Shown here: in pieces, positions 9,734-21,250 of the stretch
Layout: each line of letters opens with the position of its first letter
Position numbering within the stretch: the first letter of the stretch is position 1
Source of the DNA: Elysia marginata
Lineage: Eukaryota > Mollusca > Gastropoda > Plakobranchidae
DNA: 23,788 nt
Reading direction: 5' to 3'
Assembly (NCBI GenBank): GCA_019649035.1
Contig: BMAT01001706.1
Location: forward strand, 605,305-629,092
Made by a program: the position numbers and the translations under genes
The notes under the pieces: generated by a model
Told to the model about the DNA's origin: nothing
Seen by the model: only the letters and a program-made list of their open reading frames with translations
Database searches by the model: none

Positions 9734-9863
9734 CACCGTGATATAATTTTCTTGTAGAACGTTGGTAATTATTGCCCATCAGACAAATATAATCATCGTC
9801 TTGAACATACAGGGAAAGCTTTTCCTCAAAACGTACTAAGACCTCACGAACCCTACCAGGCAA
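9734..9863 (-). CDS. Doubtful upstream exon candidate, frame-compatible with exon A
   Basis: A minus-strand open frame with ordinary amino-acid composition (it includes R-F-E-E-K-L-S-L-Y-V-Q-D-D-D-Y-I-C) has a donor-like G|GTAATC at 9733-9734 that leaves phase 1, as exon A requires, across a 567-nt intron. Against it: the donor is weak, no convincing acceptor opens it, and there is no signal peptide, although exon A begins right at the expected mature N-terminus of the family. The rest of the frame to 9441 runs into T-rich and (CA)n sequence. Confidence 0.15.
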
Positions 9864-10665
9864 TTATTGTTGGAACGAGCAAAGCTTTAAAGTATAAAGA
9901 CACAGAAGTGGATTCGATTATTGTTGTTCTCTGTCGGAAACTGGAAACCATGAAAAAGTCTTCCCCTTAGTTTCTTGCTGTACCGATGATCACTCAGGCT
10001 ATTGACCTCGCGGTAATGAACCGATTACCTAACAGTGAGTGTGTTGCGGTGGAAAAAACCCTGGACGAAGCAAAACGGGTATCTATGGCTTGATCACAAC
10101 AATAGTACAAAACTTGTAGTTTTCTGGTAGTTTTGGGTGTGTAGAATATAAAAAGAATAGTTCTTATGAAGATTGCTTATAATCATGACAATGTTTCTAA
10201 CTCCAAAAGTAACATAAATTTTGTTAATTTTTTTATATTTTTCTAGATTTCACAGACCCCCCCCCCCCATACACATACACTCCCTCTGCCCCACCTCTCT
10301 CTATATATCTCTTGGCTTTTATTTGATCACAAGCTTCATCCTTTTTGTCTATATCCTCAATAGATGTATACATTTCTGTTTATCTTTTTAAATCCACCCA
10401 TTAGTCTACATGAGTATACATCAGCCTAGCACTCCATCAATGCCTTTGCCACCCACGCTCTGCCTTCGTTCTATATTTTCCAGGTCTTTTACCGAAATTC
10501 GATGCCTAAAGAAAAGCTAATTCAAGCCATGCCAGCATCATTTCCACTGATTCCGTTCCTCCTTAGAGACACCAATACATATCCTTTGATTGACAATCCT
10601 TTGATTGGCTTGAGACACAAGAAGAATGTGCGCATCTGGATATACAAAGGTAGCAATGTTTTTAT

Positions 10666-10690
10666 CCCTGCGAGGCCATAGACCGCAGGG
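10666..10690. other. Small inverted repeat CCCTGCG / CGCAGGG
   Basis: A perfect 7-bp stem, GC-rich, with an 11-nt loop (AGGCCATAGAC) lies inside a stretch whose flanks (AAAGGTAGCAAT and GGGGGCTTAAAT) also occur in the same order at 286-319. This suggests a small degraded repeat family whose second copy keeps the hairpin. No protein code is evident. Confidence 0.45.
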
Positions 10691-11037
10691 GGGCTTAAAT
10701 CTACTTATTTGTTTCATCTCGAAGAATTCTATAGAGAACATTTTGCTTTTACATACAAGGAGAAAAGAGCTTCCTCATCAGAATGGAAATGAAGCTTTTC
10801 AGGTTTTCTCCTTCTCGAGACATCAAACTTCAATAAATTTGCCCAGGCCATCATACCATGGATGTAATGAAACGTGCTAGTAAAGAAAGAAAGAAAAACT
10901 CAAAAACCATCACGGCCGCGATATATTTTTCTATCCTTTAAAAAGTCAAAGACGTTTGTGTTTGTTGTCTGCAACGTGTGTTATCCAGTAAAAACGGAGT
11001 CATTTTGTTTTTGGTTGATTGGGGTTTTTGTAAAGAA

Positions 11038-11440
11038 AAATTTTGTATTCTTCTTCCTTTTCTTTTTCCTTTCTGTCTTTGAGAATAAGGCAGTATTGTC
11101 TCTTGAGTTCTCTTCGTCTTTTCACTCTTGTTTGTACACTTACTTTTTTCAAATCTTTTTTTACTCTCTGACTTCTTTTATATCTTCCCGATTTATTTTT
11201 TTTAATACCTGTCTTCCTCCTTATCACCAATTCTCTCCTCTTGTCATCTCTGTTTCATTCATTTGTTTTGCCTTCGCAAACTTTTTTCAGAGACACACTC
11301 ACATTTGACGATCATGTCAAGCTCTTTATCTTTCTCACTAGCCCCTTCTCTCTTCCCTTTCATATCTTTCGTCACCCCCTTATTTCGCGCTCTCTCTCTC
11401 TCTGTCTCTCTCCGTCTCTCTCTCCCTTTCTCTACCATGA
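11038..11440 (+). repeat. Long pyrimidine-rich tract
   Basis: About 400 nt rich in T and C on the plus strand, ending in imperfect (TC)n near 11388-11430. It creates overlapping Phe/Ser/Leu-rich frames on the plus strand and Lys/Arg-rich frames on the minus strand, none of which show domain structure. A second tract of this kind lies at about 13370-13440. Confidence 0.7.
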
Positions 11441-12224
11441 TTTTAACAAGAAATCTACATCATTACATTACGTGTTCCTAATATTCAATCGCACACAAAA
11501 TTCGGCTCAATCTGGCCTATCTATAGATGTCTCAATATTTCAGAGGCGGGTCGATAAGCGTCCTTTAAAAGACATTTTACTCCATCTCTCTCCTCTTTCT
11601 AATACCGAGGCTTGCCGGTGACAGCTTTCCGCGACACGCTGGAAGATTTTATCCGGGATTATTTTCCCAGATTCGTAAGACTCATTGATCCTGTGGCAGA
11701 GATATCCATTAGAGCGCAGTTCCTAAACTCTAAAAGACTTATTACGTATTTTGATGCTCTTTTCTTTATCAATTACAAAATGGAAATATAAACTGTGTTA
11801 AGTTATTAAAGTTTGATAAGGCGAAATAGTGCCACCACAAAAACTTGAGATGACACTTCGGAGTATGATAAGATATTCATTTGGTTAAAGATAATTAAAG
11901 GGAAAACAATAACCTTCCTCTCGGAAATATGTAACTTAAATAACTTATGCCTGTATCTACATAATTAATAAAATCTGTTCATATTCTACTCGGACACACA
12001 GAAATGCTAGAAAGAAGAAATATAGAAAAAAAAACACCGCTGGAATAAATAATTATATGTTTTCCCACAGAGGAGTGCCTGCTCCATATCATCAAAGTCT
12101 GTCGCAAGATAGTGTTATGATGCAATGTGAGGTTTAACACGCATTGGACACGCCTCAACGTTTTATTAGGTAATTGATCTGTTTCTATAGACCTATACAG
12201 CAAAATAGGCAGGTGGGTGCGACA

Positions 12225-12273
12225 ATGCTTAAGTCATCAGTTGGTCTATGCATGATGTTGACCTTTACCATAG
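12225..12273 (+). CDS. Possible first coding exon with a signal peptide (plus strand)
   Basis: The frame opens with ATG in good context (A at -3) and reads M-L-K-S-S-V-G-L-C-M-M-L-T-F-T-I, then one base before a consensus donor, CATAG|GTAAGA, giving phase 1. A short basic/polar start, a hydrophobic core and a phase-1 exit are typical of signal-peptide exons of secreted animal proteins. I found no plus-strand exon that would follow it and no promoter motif, and 16 codons can arise by chance. If real, it belongs to a gene on the strand opposite to the DUF7044-like gene. Confidence 0.28.
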
Positions 12274-12324
12274 GTAAGATACCTGGAAATGACAGGTTAG
12301 TCGTTAAAAAGTAGCATCAAAGGT

Positions 12325-12361
12325 GCTCTTTTCCATTATTTCAATAAAACAACAGAAGCAT
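12325..12361 (+). repeat. Possible fragment of the dispersed repeat
   Basis: CTCTTTTCCATTATTTCAAT followed by AAAACAACAGAAGCATG resembles the tail of copies 1 and 2 (CTCTCCATTTTTTTT, TTCATAAAACAACAAAATGCAG). The match is short, so membership is tentative. Confidence 0.35.
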
Positions 12362-13744
12362 GTGATGTTGTATCCATTACGCAAGAATGCTTAAGCTGTA
12401 GTTTCATTGTCGAAAAAAAACCCAAACATACTTCCGTGTACCTCACAGCAGTAAGCTCAATTCACACCCTGGTATTTCAACATGCTATATGTTATGTATA
12501 TGCTACCAAAATATTGTTGCATCAAAACCTACACATAGGAATTCAAGTTGAGTTTGCTGTTTGTTTTTGTTTTGTTTTTTTTGTTTTTTTTTCCTAAAAA
12601 ATTTCACAATAAAACTGCCCCCCCCCTCTTGAAATCATCATCTGTACCCCATACCAGATAAAAGTGGCTTACATGTTTCGAAAGGGCGCGACTACATTTG
12701 ACCTATGACGCCCGAAATGTCAAAATTGCTGGTAATGTAAGTCACACTAATTTTAAAACTGTTGAAAGACTTATTAAGTGTACTTTATAGCTTCTTTTCA
12801 GCTAGGCGCAAAAGGTTTATGTTTTAACACTCCTCAGTATTCAACGATGAATTAATGTGCCACTTTTCGTGAGTTCTATTATTTTAAAATATCTCCAGAT
12901 CAATGGTACACCACAAGGAATGAGAACAATGTTTGATAATCGTTCAAATGAGGACTATCAAACAGCCACATGAAGTTCTATTTGACCTGTTTATTTCTTA
13001 TTATACACTCTTTCAAGCTCTTTAAAATTGTTTATCTGGAATAAAAAAAAAACAATCCAAAGATGTGCTTCAAAATTAGTCTTTTGGTCTGCAATACTTT
13101 TTTTTCGCATTACATTCTTTGAGTAATATTTTTTTAAATTTAGAATACCTGCACACGGTGGTATGAAATACGAGCATCTAGACTAGAGAACAGGGGCCGG
13201 TCTTTTTCTAGGCTATTGGGTAGTTAGAGGGGCCTTGGTAAAAGCCCATGAATTTTTAAACACGTTTGCGAGTTTAAAAGAAACAATTTGTTAGAATAGT
13301 AGTTTTTCCGCGAAAGTTTCAAACATTGACGTCAATATTTTCACAGTTTGTTGAGAATCCTACTTTTTATTCTATCTTCATTCTTCCCCTTGCCCTCAGC
13401 CCCCCCCCTCTCTCTTTTTCTCTCTATCTCTCTTGTTTCTCTAGTCGGCCTGCCTGTCTTTGCACCTTTTCTGTATCTGTCTATATTTTACCGCCTTTCA
13501 GCTTCTCCAATTATTCTTAATCACTATTTTCTTTTACTCATTCGCTGTATCCTTCGTCTGTCGTCATTGTAAAACAAGTATGGGAATTAACCTCAAATCT
13601 CAATGACATAACTATATTTCGATGTTTATGCCGGGCTTTTTCAGCACTAAAGCAAAGTTTCCAAGATGATTAATACTCTGGGAATACAAAAACCTGTGGC
13701 CATGTTATTCTAGAACTTGTTTACCATTTCAAAGAAAAACCAAG

Positions 13745-14095
13745 TATTTGGCAAGCAAGGGAAGAAAGAAAGAAAAAAAGAAATTTAAGAGGAAATTTTT
13801 AACCAGAAGTTTAAATATGGAAACGATTATTACACAATGGGTTGGCAAGAACTACCGATTCAGCACCCAACTACAAGCAGAGACAGACAGAGAGGAAGGA
13901 GAGAGGGCTGTCACGGAAGGAAAGAGGAGAAAATTTAATGGCAATACCAACAAAAGGTCTAAGATTGAGGCGTCTCGCGCAAAACAATTAAGATTGAGAG
14001 CTAAACAGACTAAGTTGGTATAAGAGAACGAGAATAAGAAAAATACAAAGAGGGAGAGAGACAGTGAGAAAGAGAGAGAGGGGGGGAAGAGACTA
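13745..14095 (+). repeat. Purine-rich low-complexity region
   Basis: GAAAGAAAGAAAAAAAG near 13765 and GAGAGAG/GGGGGGG near 14050-14090 flank a less repetitive core. The 91-codon plus-strand frame (13748-14023) is Lys/Arg/Glu-rich because of base composition, and I do not call it a gene. Confidence 0.6.
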
Positions 14096-15039
14096 GAAGC
14101 AATAGAAATCAGGCACAAACAAGTACTGAAATTCTTAAAGGTTTGATAACATTCGAATTTCTCGTCTGGTCTATCACTAGGGGGTATATTTGAGAAAAGA
14201 AGGAAAGTAAAAAGTAGGTTTTGAAATACAGGACGGTGTTTTATCTAAATATAAAAATAAAACTAATATAGAAGGAGATGGCAAATAAAGACATTCTGGC
14301 GATAGAAATTCGCAGCGAGTGGTATTAACAGTTATATTGAGAATTATGAATTTTTTAAAAATTAAATAATTTACATACTGGCACTCAAAACCGATCCTAT
14401 TCAAAGTATAAAAATACAGCATGGAAAACAAACAGACCCTCATTATTAATTTTTTGCCTTTTAAAATCTAGTCATGGTACATGGAGGAAATTTTAAAACC
14501 AAAACCTGTCCTCTCTCAAACTTAAAAAAAAACACCCGCTTTAACTTTTTCTTTTCAATCATTCTAAGCAAGTGCCACAAAGTTAAAGTGGCGAAAATTT
14601 CTGGTTGATTTATCAATTTTTGCGACAAAGGAACAATTTTGTGTAAACTAAGCCATAATTTCTTTTAGATCTGATAACATTAATATTAGAACAAACTATG
14701 TATCTTCCACCTACTACATATATGTAGTTTTATATCCAGGACCTCTGTCTGAACAGGCGCCTTTCTCAAGTAACAAGCACAGGTGCTGTTGTTTTAATTA
14801 AAATAAAACTAACTTTACATAAGTGTCATCGTCATATTGGTTGATATATAGGACACATTTTAAAGTAATCAAGCAACATTTTTCACTTGGAGAAGGTTAG
14901 GGGATGTGCTTTACTCCGAAAATAATTAAATTTTTTGTATTTCGGGCACCATTTAAACATTTTTAAACTTCGGAAACGTGAACTACACACATAGAAAAAA
15001 AAAGACCTTTGAATACTCTCTCGGTTTTTTCTGATGTAA

Positions 15040-15380
15040 CTTGCCGTATTAGAGTGTCGGGAAGGGGGGGGGGCGAGGGCGGAGGAGAGTGATGCTGAGA
15101 GGGAAGAGAAATCGGGGTTAAGGCCTGGCAGCGAGAGGGTGACAAGGGTGGATTTGTCAACTGGTCGCTCTGGCGGCGACAGGCAGCCGGCCAGGCAGGT
15201 CGGACTTGGAGTGAACCGAGTCGTTCTACTGAGTGAGTGCACAGCTTGCCAGTTCAGTAATCACTCTGCTTGCCCGCCTGCCTGTCCGAGGCGCTAGTGC
15301 TAGTTTGAATGACTTGGCTTGCCCGGGCGCGGATGTGTTGAACTGGGTGTCACAGTGTTGCGCCATAGACGGACACTTCA
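15040..15380. other. GC-richer block with a 10-G run
   Basis: G10 at 15064-15073 is followed by GGCGGAGG-type sequence and GGCGGCGACAGGCAGCCGGCC, and the block stays locally GC-rich to about 15350. Minus-strand frames (14883-15242 and 14963-15160) are Pro/Ser-rich with no recognised domain. It could be a CpG-rich regulatory element or an untranslated exon. TCAGT motifs occur on both strands, so neither transcription direction is favoured. Confidence 0.35.
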
Positions 15381-16740
15381 CACTAATCTTTCGCTTCTTT
15401 TTTTTAGATACTTGTAATGTATCTTTTTTATCTCAACGTGTTCCTTGTTATGGGTGTCTACTAAAAGTGTTTTATTTCTTTGCAGCAAATGTCGTAATAA
15501 ACGTATCCCCTTTTTCCGATTTGATTGTAGCAAAGGAAAAAAAGGTGTAAAACAAAAGAGAGGGAGAGACAGACAAGCAGAGAACGACAAAGAGGGAAGA
15601 AGAAAAGAGATGAAGCAGAGACCATTTGATGGTACTCGCACAAATGCATTTCAGCTGCACCCCACCCTTAACGTGAGAAGAGGAATGCTGAGCGAGATAT
15701 AACAAGATAGGTTTTTAAATAATGCAGTTTTTATTTCTTACTAGAAACGAATGTTTCTTGAGCCCTATAACTAGTCTGCAATACTATGCACAACGTTTTC
15801 AATTAGCAAAATATATTAAGTGATTCATTGTACTGTTTTGTTTTACAAGTGTGTAAACCAATGATATGGTTTCAAATATTCTTTTCAATGTCAATTCACA
15901 TTTATGAGAGTGATATTCCCGGAGTATCAATAACTTTGCCACAGCAAGGACCACAGAAGAGATCTACCTATACAGAATCGTTATTTAAGTACTATGATTA
16001 ACTTTACATTCAAATTTCACTATTTTATGAGGAGGGAAAACTCCACTTCGATCAATAGCTTCTCCCGAGTAGCTCGACACTGCCTTGTAAATTACAATCT
16101 TGAAACATAATGAGGAAGGAATCCTTTCCTCGGGGCACAGAGTTGGCGAGTTCTCAACAAACTATGGCCGGCAGAGGAAATCTCAATAATTGTCTTGCGT
16201 GGCTGTCATCCACTTCAAGATGACTCACTGCTTGAAATTTATCTTGCTTGAGATGGACTACTCAAATTTACAATCTTTGAAATAACGGAAAGAGTTGTTT
16301 TTTTTTTATTTGGTATCGCCGAAAGATGAAGTCAACACCATACTGTCAGGCGTAAAATTAACTTAGCACCGGAAATATTGGCCATTTAAAATCGTTGTCA
16401 CATCGCGCAGTATAACATGTAAAATAGTGGCTGCTGAAAATGCAAAACTTTGAAGGTGAGGTTTAAAAAAAAACTGAGAAAGTGTACCTTTGGAAAATGT
16501 ACAAAAAATAGTACGAGATGGACAGTGAGAGTTAGATCTTAGAATGGTTTACTGTTATATATTTAGGCACAGTGTCGAGATACAATACTGCGTTGTAGGC
16601 AAGCGACTTGTGCAATAACTGGTCATTCTTTGATTGTTCTTGTTTTTCATATTTCTCAAATTTCTGCCTGTCTCTCTTCTCTCTCTCTCTCACTCTCCCT
16701 CTCTCTCGCTGTCGCTTTCTGTATCTATCTCTCTTATTTC

Positions 16741-16795
16741 TCTTCTTCTTCTTCTTCTTCTTCTTCTTCTTCTTCTTCTTCTTCTTCTTCTTCTT
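16741..16795 (+). repeat. (CTT)n microsatellite followed by acceptor-like TTTCAG
   Basis: About 18 copies of CTT, preceded by (CT)n-rich sequence from about 16666. It is followed directly by TTTCAG and TTTCTCAG, then CCATGG with a 19-codon hydrophobic frame (16822-16881). The tract explains poly-Phe, poly-Ser and poly-Leu frames in the three readings. Confidence 0.9.
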
Positions 16796-17585
16796 TCAGT
16801 TTCTTTCTCAGTTTCTCCTCCATGGCACCTCCTTTCTCACTCATTTATTCACTCATTCTATGCATACCTTACTTTACTTAAAAAACACACATAGATTATA
16901 ACCGTGTCCCCTCCATATTTACTACTAGCTTACTTTCATTCTCATATTGATCAGTTTGGTTTCAGCTTGGCGTTAGTCTTATACAAGAGGGGACAGAGAT
17001 GAGTTCACCTACAGCTGGAACTTAAAAAAAAAACAACAAAAAAAACGTTTTCAGTCACTTGGACACGTTTGACTGTAGAAAGTCTGAAATCTTCACGTAA
17101 AAGCCACTAGTCTGCCTGACAACGTGATGCGAATACAGTGGTTAACCATAGCTATACCAGTGTCAGGTGGAGTTCGTCGGTTCTGCGTCTCAACTGCGTC
17201 TCAACTTTAGTAGTCCCTCTTCTTAATTAAGTCCGCATAAAACTTATTTTCTCTCTTTCTCTCTCTTTCAATCTCTCTTTTCTCCTCTTCCCTTCTCTTT
17301 ATCGATTTACTTATCTAGCCTAGGCTCTGGCTTAACAAGTTTTCTCTTTGTCATACATAATGACGAAGGAAGAAGCGCGGTTTAGTTTTACATTAAGTCT
17401 TTCCTTATGTTGTTCTCCTTCTTTATATCTAACCTCCCCGTCTCTTTCTATTACTCTTTGGATGCTTAGCGATATTTTCTTGGCTTCAAATAGTACGTCT
17501 CCATCCTTCTGTGCTGCGTGTCTGCTTGTCTGCTTATTCCTTTTCTCACTCTGCCTGAGGTGTAAGTTATGTCTGTCTCAGTCTC

Positions 17586-17589
<4 letters not shown>

Positions 17590-17628
<39 letters not shown>
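17590..17628 (+). repeat. (CT)n microsatellite
   Basis: A nearly pure CT tract of about 19 units on the plus strand. CT-rich sequence also occurs at 17251-17300. Confidence 0.9.
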
Positions 17629-17632
<4 letters not shown>

Positions 17633-18657
17633 CATATCGGGTGGTAGTGATCCCTTGATATCAGGTAAGCTATGCAGAAACAAAGAAAAGCATACACGCA
17701 CCCAGTGACTGTTCTACTGATCCCCTCTCTCTCACTTCCGGAATCATATGTTGCACAGCGGAAGGACACAGTATTTGCCCCGGAAGTGTTGGCTACGTCC
17801 AGGTCAAATTAGAAGCTATTTTAGACAGGACAGCGCATGTGCCTGGACCCGAACAACTGTTAGTGTATGCAGATGTCTGTCAGTTTTCCTCTCGCAACAG
17901 TCATGACACAGAGGGCTGGTTTGGGGAAATTAAGCAAACCTTCAATTTACTTAATCTGGCCAACTTTCTGTCCATATTCAGATGAGCTTTTAAACACGTT
18001 AAAATACAGAGTATTAATATTATTGTCAATAATCTTCTTTTATAGGCAATCAGCTTCAAAAAATTCAAAAAATGTTATTGAGTGTGTTGTGTGCATGGCT
18101 TGTTTTCTTCATCATGTCAATTAAGTCTCTAGTTGTTTCGAAGAACATTGCCCTTTTCCTACCGCCACCATCCTGAATTCTCAAAATAAACTCGACGCAG
18201 AAATGTTTTTCCAAAGCCTACAATAATAGCATTAAAAAGATTATGCGGTACATGCCAATCAAAACATGTGTTTTTCATGGTGAACAGAACCTATAATCTA
18301 AGGCAAAACGTTTTAATGGATGATTAAAAAGCACCAGCAATATAGACTTAATGGAAGACCTGGAGTATATTAATACTGGGCAGAAAAGACGAGCAAACCT
18401 TCAATCAACTTGATTAGCCCTGCCTTTTGCTCGCCGGAACTGTCTGCGGATGGCTCGCAAGCAACCAGAGGAAGACAAGAAAATTGATTTCTTTGGCAGA
18501 ATTTGTCTTCTTGAAAAGATAACAAGGTTCTATTTGTTAAGACAAAATGCTTCTTTTTCCGGAATAGATGAATAGGGGTTTGGGTTTTATCCAGTAGGTA
18601 CCAAATATAAGAAAAGCCTAATACAACAACAATAGTGTTTGAAAGGCTGTTGAGAGA

Positions 18658-18685
18658 GGTAGAGAGAGAGAGAGAGNGGGGGGGG
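18658..18685 (+). repeat. (GA)n running into poly-G, with an ambiguous base at 18677
   Basis: GA repeats from 18660 end in an N at 18677 followed by eight G. The N marks an unresolved base at a homopolymer or microsatellite junction, which is a local assembly or consensus uncertainty. Confidence 0.9.
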
Positions 18686-19744
18686 TGAAGACAGATCGAA
18701 CGATGGGAAGAGTAGGAGCTGGAGAGAGAAATAGACAGGGCTAACTTATTATTAGTAGTTAAAAAATAAGAGGTATTACCATAATTTCAATGCGATATAA
18801 GTTATTTCTTGGCTTAAAAATCGTTATTTTTTATACCATGACTTAGTTTTGTGCCGCAGTCCTTTGAAATATAACTAGGTAAGATTTCATGGTTTATACA
18901 GCGATGCAGGTTAAACTTGCGTTTCTTTTCAAGCGTGTCTGGCATAAGGGAAAAACACGTTCACATAAAATAAACTTTTCATTGAAACAATACTTGTGAA
19001 TAAAATATTCATAAACTTTGAAGAAAACTATAAAATATTTGTGTTGGCGACTCCTAGCTTGTTTTGGCTGTAAGTAAGTTTTGGCAGAAGTAAGAGCTGT
19101 GTGTTAAGTGGAATCATCATTTTTTTCAACAAAAAGGTACCCTTGTAAATATATAATATTCCTTTTATTCGAGCCATTATCTAAGAGAGACTGCAGCAAC
19201 CAGAGTCTTCTTTCTGCGGTAGGCTATTATTGGTTTCAGTAGTAATTTGGCTTCAACGCCGGCGTTTGACGCATGCCCATTAGGAGACGGAAGAACTGAA
19301 CATGAGAACGACAGTTCGATCCAGGGACACACACAAAATAATGGGAGACATAAAATTCTTTTCTACGACTTCTTGAAGACTTGCAATACTTCAGTCTGCT
19401 TCAGGATTGGTTTCACCACTTTACTAGACGCATAACGAATCTAGTTCCACAGGAACTGAAAACGTGCTATCATATAACGTCAGTCATACGTTAAAAAAAC
19501 ACAAACAACGAAAAATCAGAGAATGCAAAAGATAAGATTTTTGTTTATGAAAAAGTTTGTAATAAGAAAAAGAGAGTCAATACTGGTTATTAAACTTTTC
19601 AAACATGTGCAGTTAAAACATGTAAATGAGATAAGAAAAGGTTTTAATTAAGAAAGTATCAACATACGATAGATATGACATTGATAAAGAACTTACTGGA
19701 CAGGAGAAAAATATGGGCGAGAAAGAGAAAACAGACAGAGAACC

Positions 19745-19745
<1 letters not shown>

Positions 19746-19796
<51 letters not shown>
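19746..19796 (+). repeat. (GA)n microsatellite
   Basis: A GA tract of about 50 bp with one AAAG interruption. Confidence 0.95.
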
Positions 19797-19798
<2 letters not shown>

Positions 19799-20738
19799 AA
19801 TGAGACATGAACCCTCACAGCTCCAATGTCACCATTCAACACTCCTCATTACTGCTTCCTCTTCTTTTTCTTTCCTCAAGTTTTCTTGAACTTTTAGATA
19901 CTAGGCGAGAAAGTCACATTCATAGACACACTTCAGCATCCCTTCTCTGCGCCTGGGAAACACGAACTGTGGCTATTTTGTCAGGCTTTTCCTCTCTCGT
20001 CAAATGTTGCTCGGGCGGGCGAGTTAATCACGTTATCAGAATACATTAGGCTTGGAGAAGCCTCGCCTCTTCTAATTGGCATTCTCCCTCAGAAATGAAA
20101 CTAATTTTGCTAAAAATTTTCCTATAATAATACGGCCCCGAGAGCTTTGTTATCAGCCTATCATAGAAGGCTAAAAAATGAATGTAAAAAGTAGCTGGAA
20201 GCAAAAATGAAAATTCTGAAATTCCTCTCTGACAAGCATAACGTGAGAACAAAGAATCACTGTGATGAAAAAAAATGCAGAAAATTTTCTAGCGTAATGG
20301 AATTTGACAGAATTCTTTTAAAAATGTTTTTTAGCAAAAGATACAAAAGTGAGAATTTTTGCAAAAAAAAAACCCAACGTGGGTTTAAGAAATATCAACA
20401 TGCCAGTTACATTTGGGCTTCAGACTTTTTGGGAAATCATAATTATCGAAAGAAAAGAAAAAAAACTAGGCACAAAAATTATTAAAGTTTCAACACTTCA
20501 AATTTTGGAATTACCGTTGCGCCTATAAAAAAAAATTTACAATTTTTAGGTAAGTGTGCTTGCAAGGAGGCTGCGAGCACTTTACATGTATTCGAATCTT
20601 CAGATAAAAATAGTTATAGAAAAACTTAAAATGGCTTTAAGTAAACTGGATGGTTTAAGACTAGTTTTTTACAGACGAAACTTTCATATTCATTTGTGTT
20701 GTCTATAGTAAAATCAACTTTAAAAAAAGAAGAAACAA

Positions 20739-20782
20739 AAGCGCCCCCCCCCCCCTCTGTTCAAAACAAAATAAAAGAACAA
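20739..20782 (+). repeat. Possible fragment of the dispersed repeat, with a 12-C run
   Basis: AAGCG followed by 12 C (20744-20755), then TCTGTTCAAAACAAAATAAAA, parallels AGCG-C11-T8-ATTCATAAAACAACAAAA of copy 1. Poly-C and A-rich sequences match easily by chance, so this is weaker than copies 1 and 2. Confidence 0.3.
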
Positions 20783-20860
20783 GTCACTGACTTGTTACAT
20801 AACAATCTGTTGATAACCACACATGTATATCCTTAGCATCCTTTTTAATACAAAACTAAT

Positions 20861-21250
20861 ATGAGCGCCGGCGAGGCCAGGCCGCCGCCGCCGCTGAAGG
20901 ATGTTCTAGAGATGCAAGAGGCAAGAAGCAGTCCAGACAGGACGAGAAGCCCCTGGGCACGGCCAGCTCATTGTCTCGCCCCATTGGTCAGTCGGAGATG
21001 AGGGCACCAGGCACCCCGCAGCCAGGCACTGTTCATTTGGCCGCTCGGCCCTCCACGAGGAAATTGGGCCTCTAGGCCTTTACTGTGTCGCCAACTCGAG
21101 TGTGAATTATAGTAGAAGAGGACATTCCGCTGGGATGACTCTCTGGGGCCACAGATTTACAGATTTATGTAAAGGGAGGAGGGGGGGTCTCGTTTCATCA
21201 ACCCCGAGCTGTTTAGCTAATCTGGGCGCGTTTTAGTTTACATTGTAATT
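20861..21250 (+). other. GC-rich block with a 46-codon frame and CCAAT-like motifs
   Basis: ATG at 20861 opens 46 codons to TGA (20999-21001), starting M-S-A-G-E-A-R-P-P-P-P-L-K-D-V-L-E-M-Q-E. I do not recognise the product. An inverted CCAAT box (ATTGG) lies near 20983 in CGCCCCATTGG. Further along, TTTACAGATTTATGTAAAG and GTTTACA are homeobox/Fox-like motifs. The block is clearly less AT-rich than its surroundings and is better described as a candidate regulatory or conserved element than as a gene. Confidence 0.3.

Noticed and set aside
11979-12203. Minus-strand frames resembling short protein pieces near 12060-12140
   Set aside because: The acceptor is weak, the donor is poor and no family is recognised.
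14713-14728. 16-bp perfect palindrome ACTACATATATGTAGT
   Set aside because: It is AT-rich and isolated. Such palindromes are common in sequence of this composition.
16608-16901. Three plus-strand frames with poly-Phe, poly-Ser or poly-Leu
   Set aside because: They are created by (CT)n and (CTT)n. The terminal 19-codon ATG frame is too short to support.
19247-19435. 62-codon frame beginning at TTG after an acceptor-like TCTTTCTGCGGTAG
   Set aside because: It could be a terminal exon, but there is no ATG, no recognised domain and no upstream partner. The GTTCGATCC inside it lacks a pairing stem, so it is not a tRNA.
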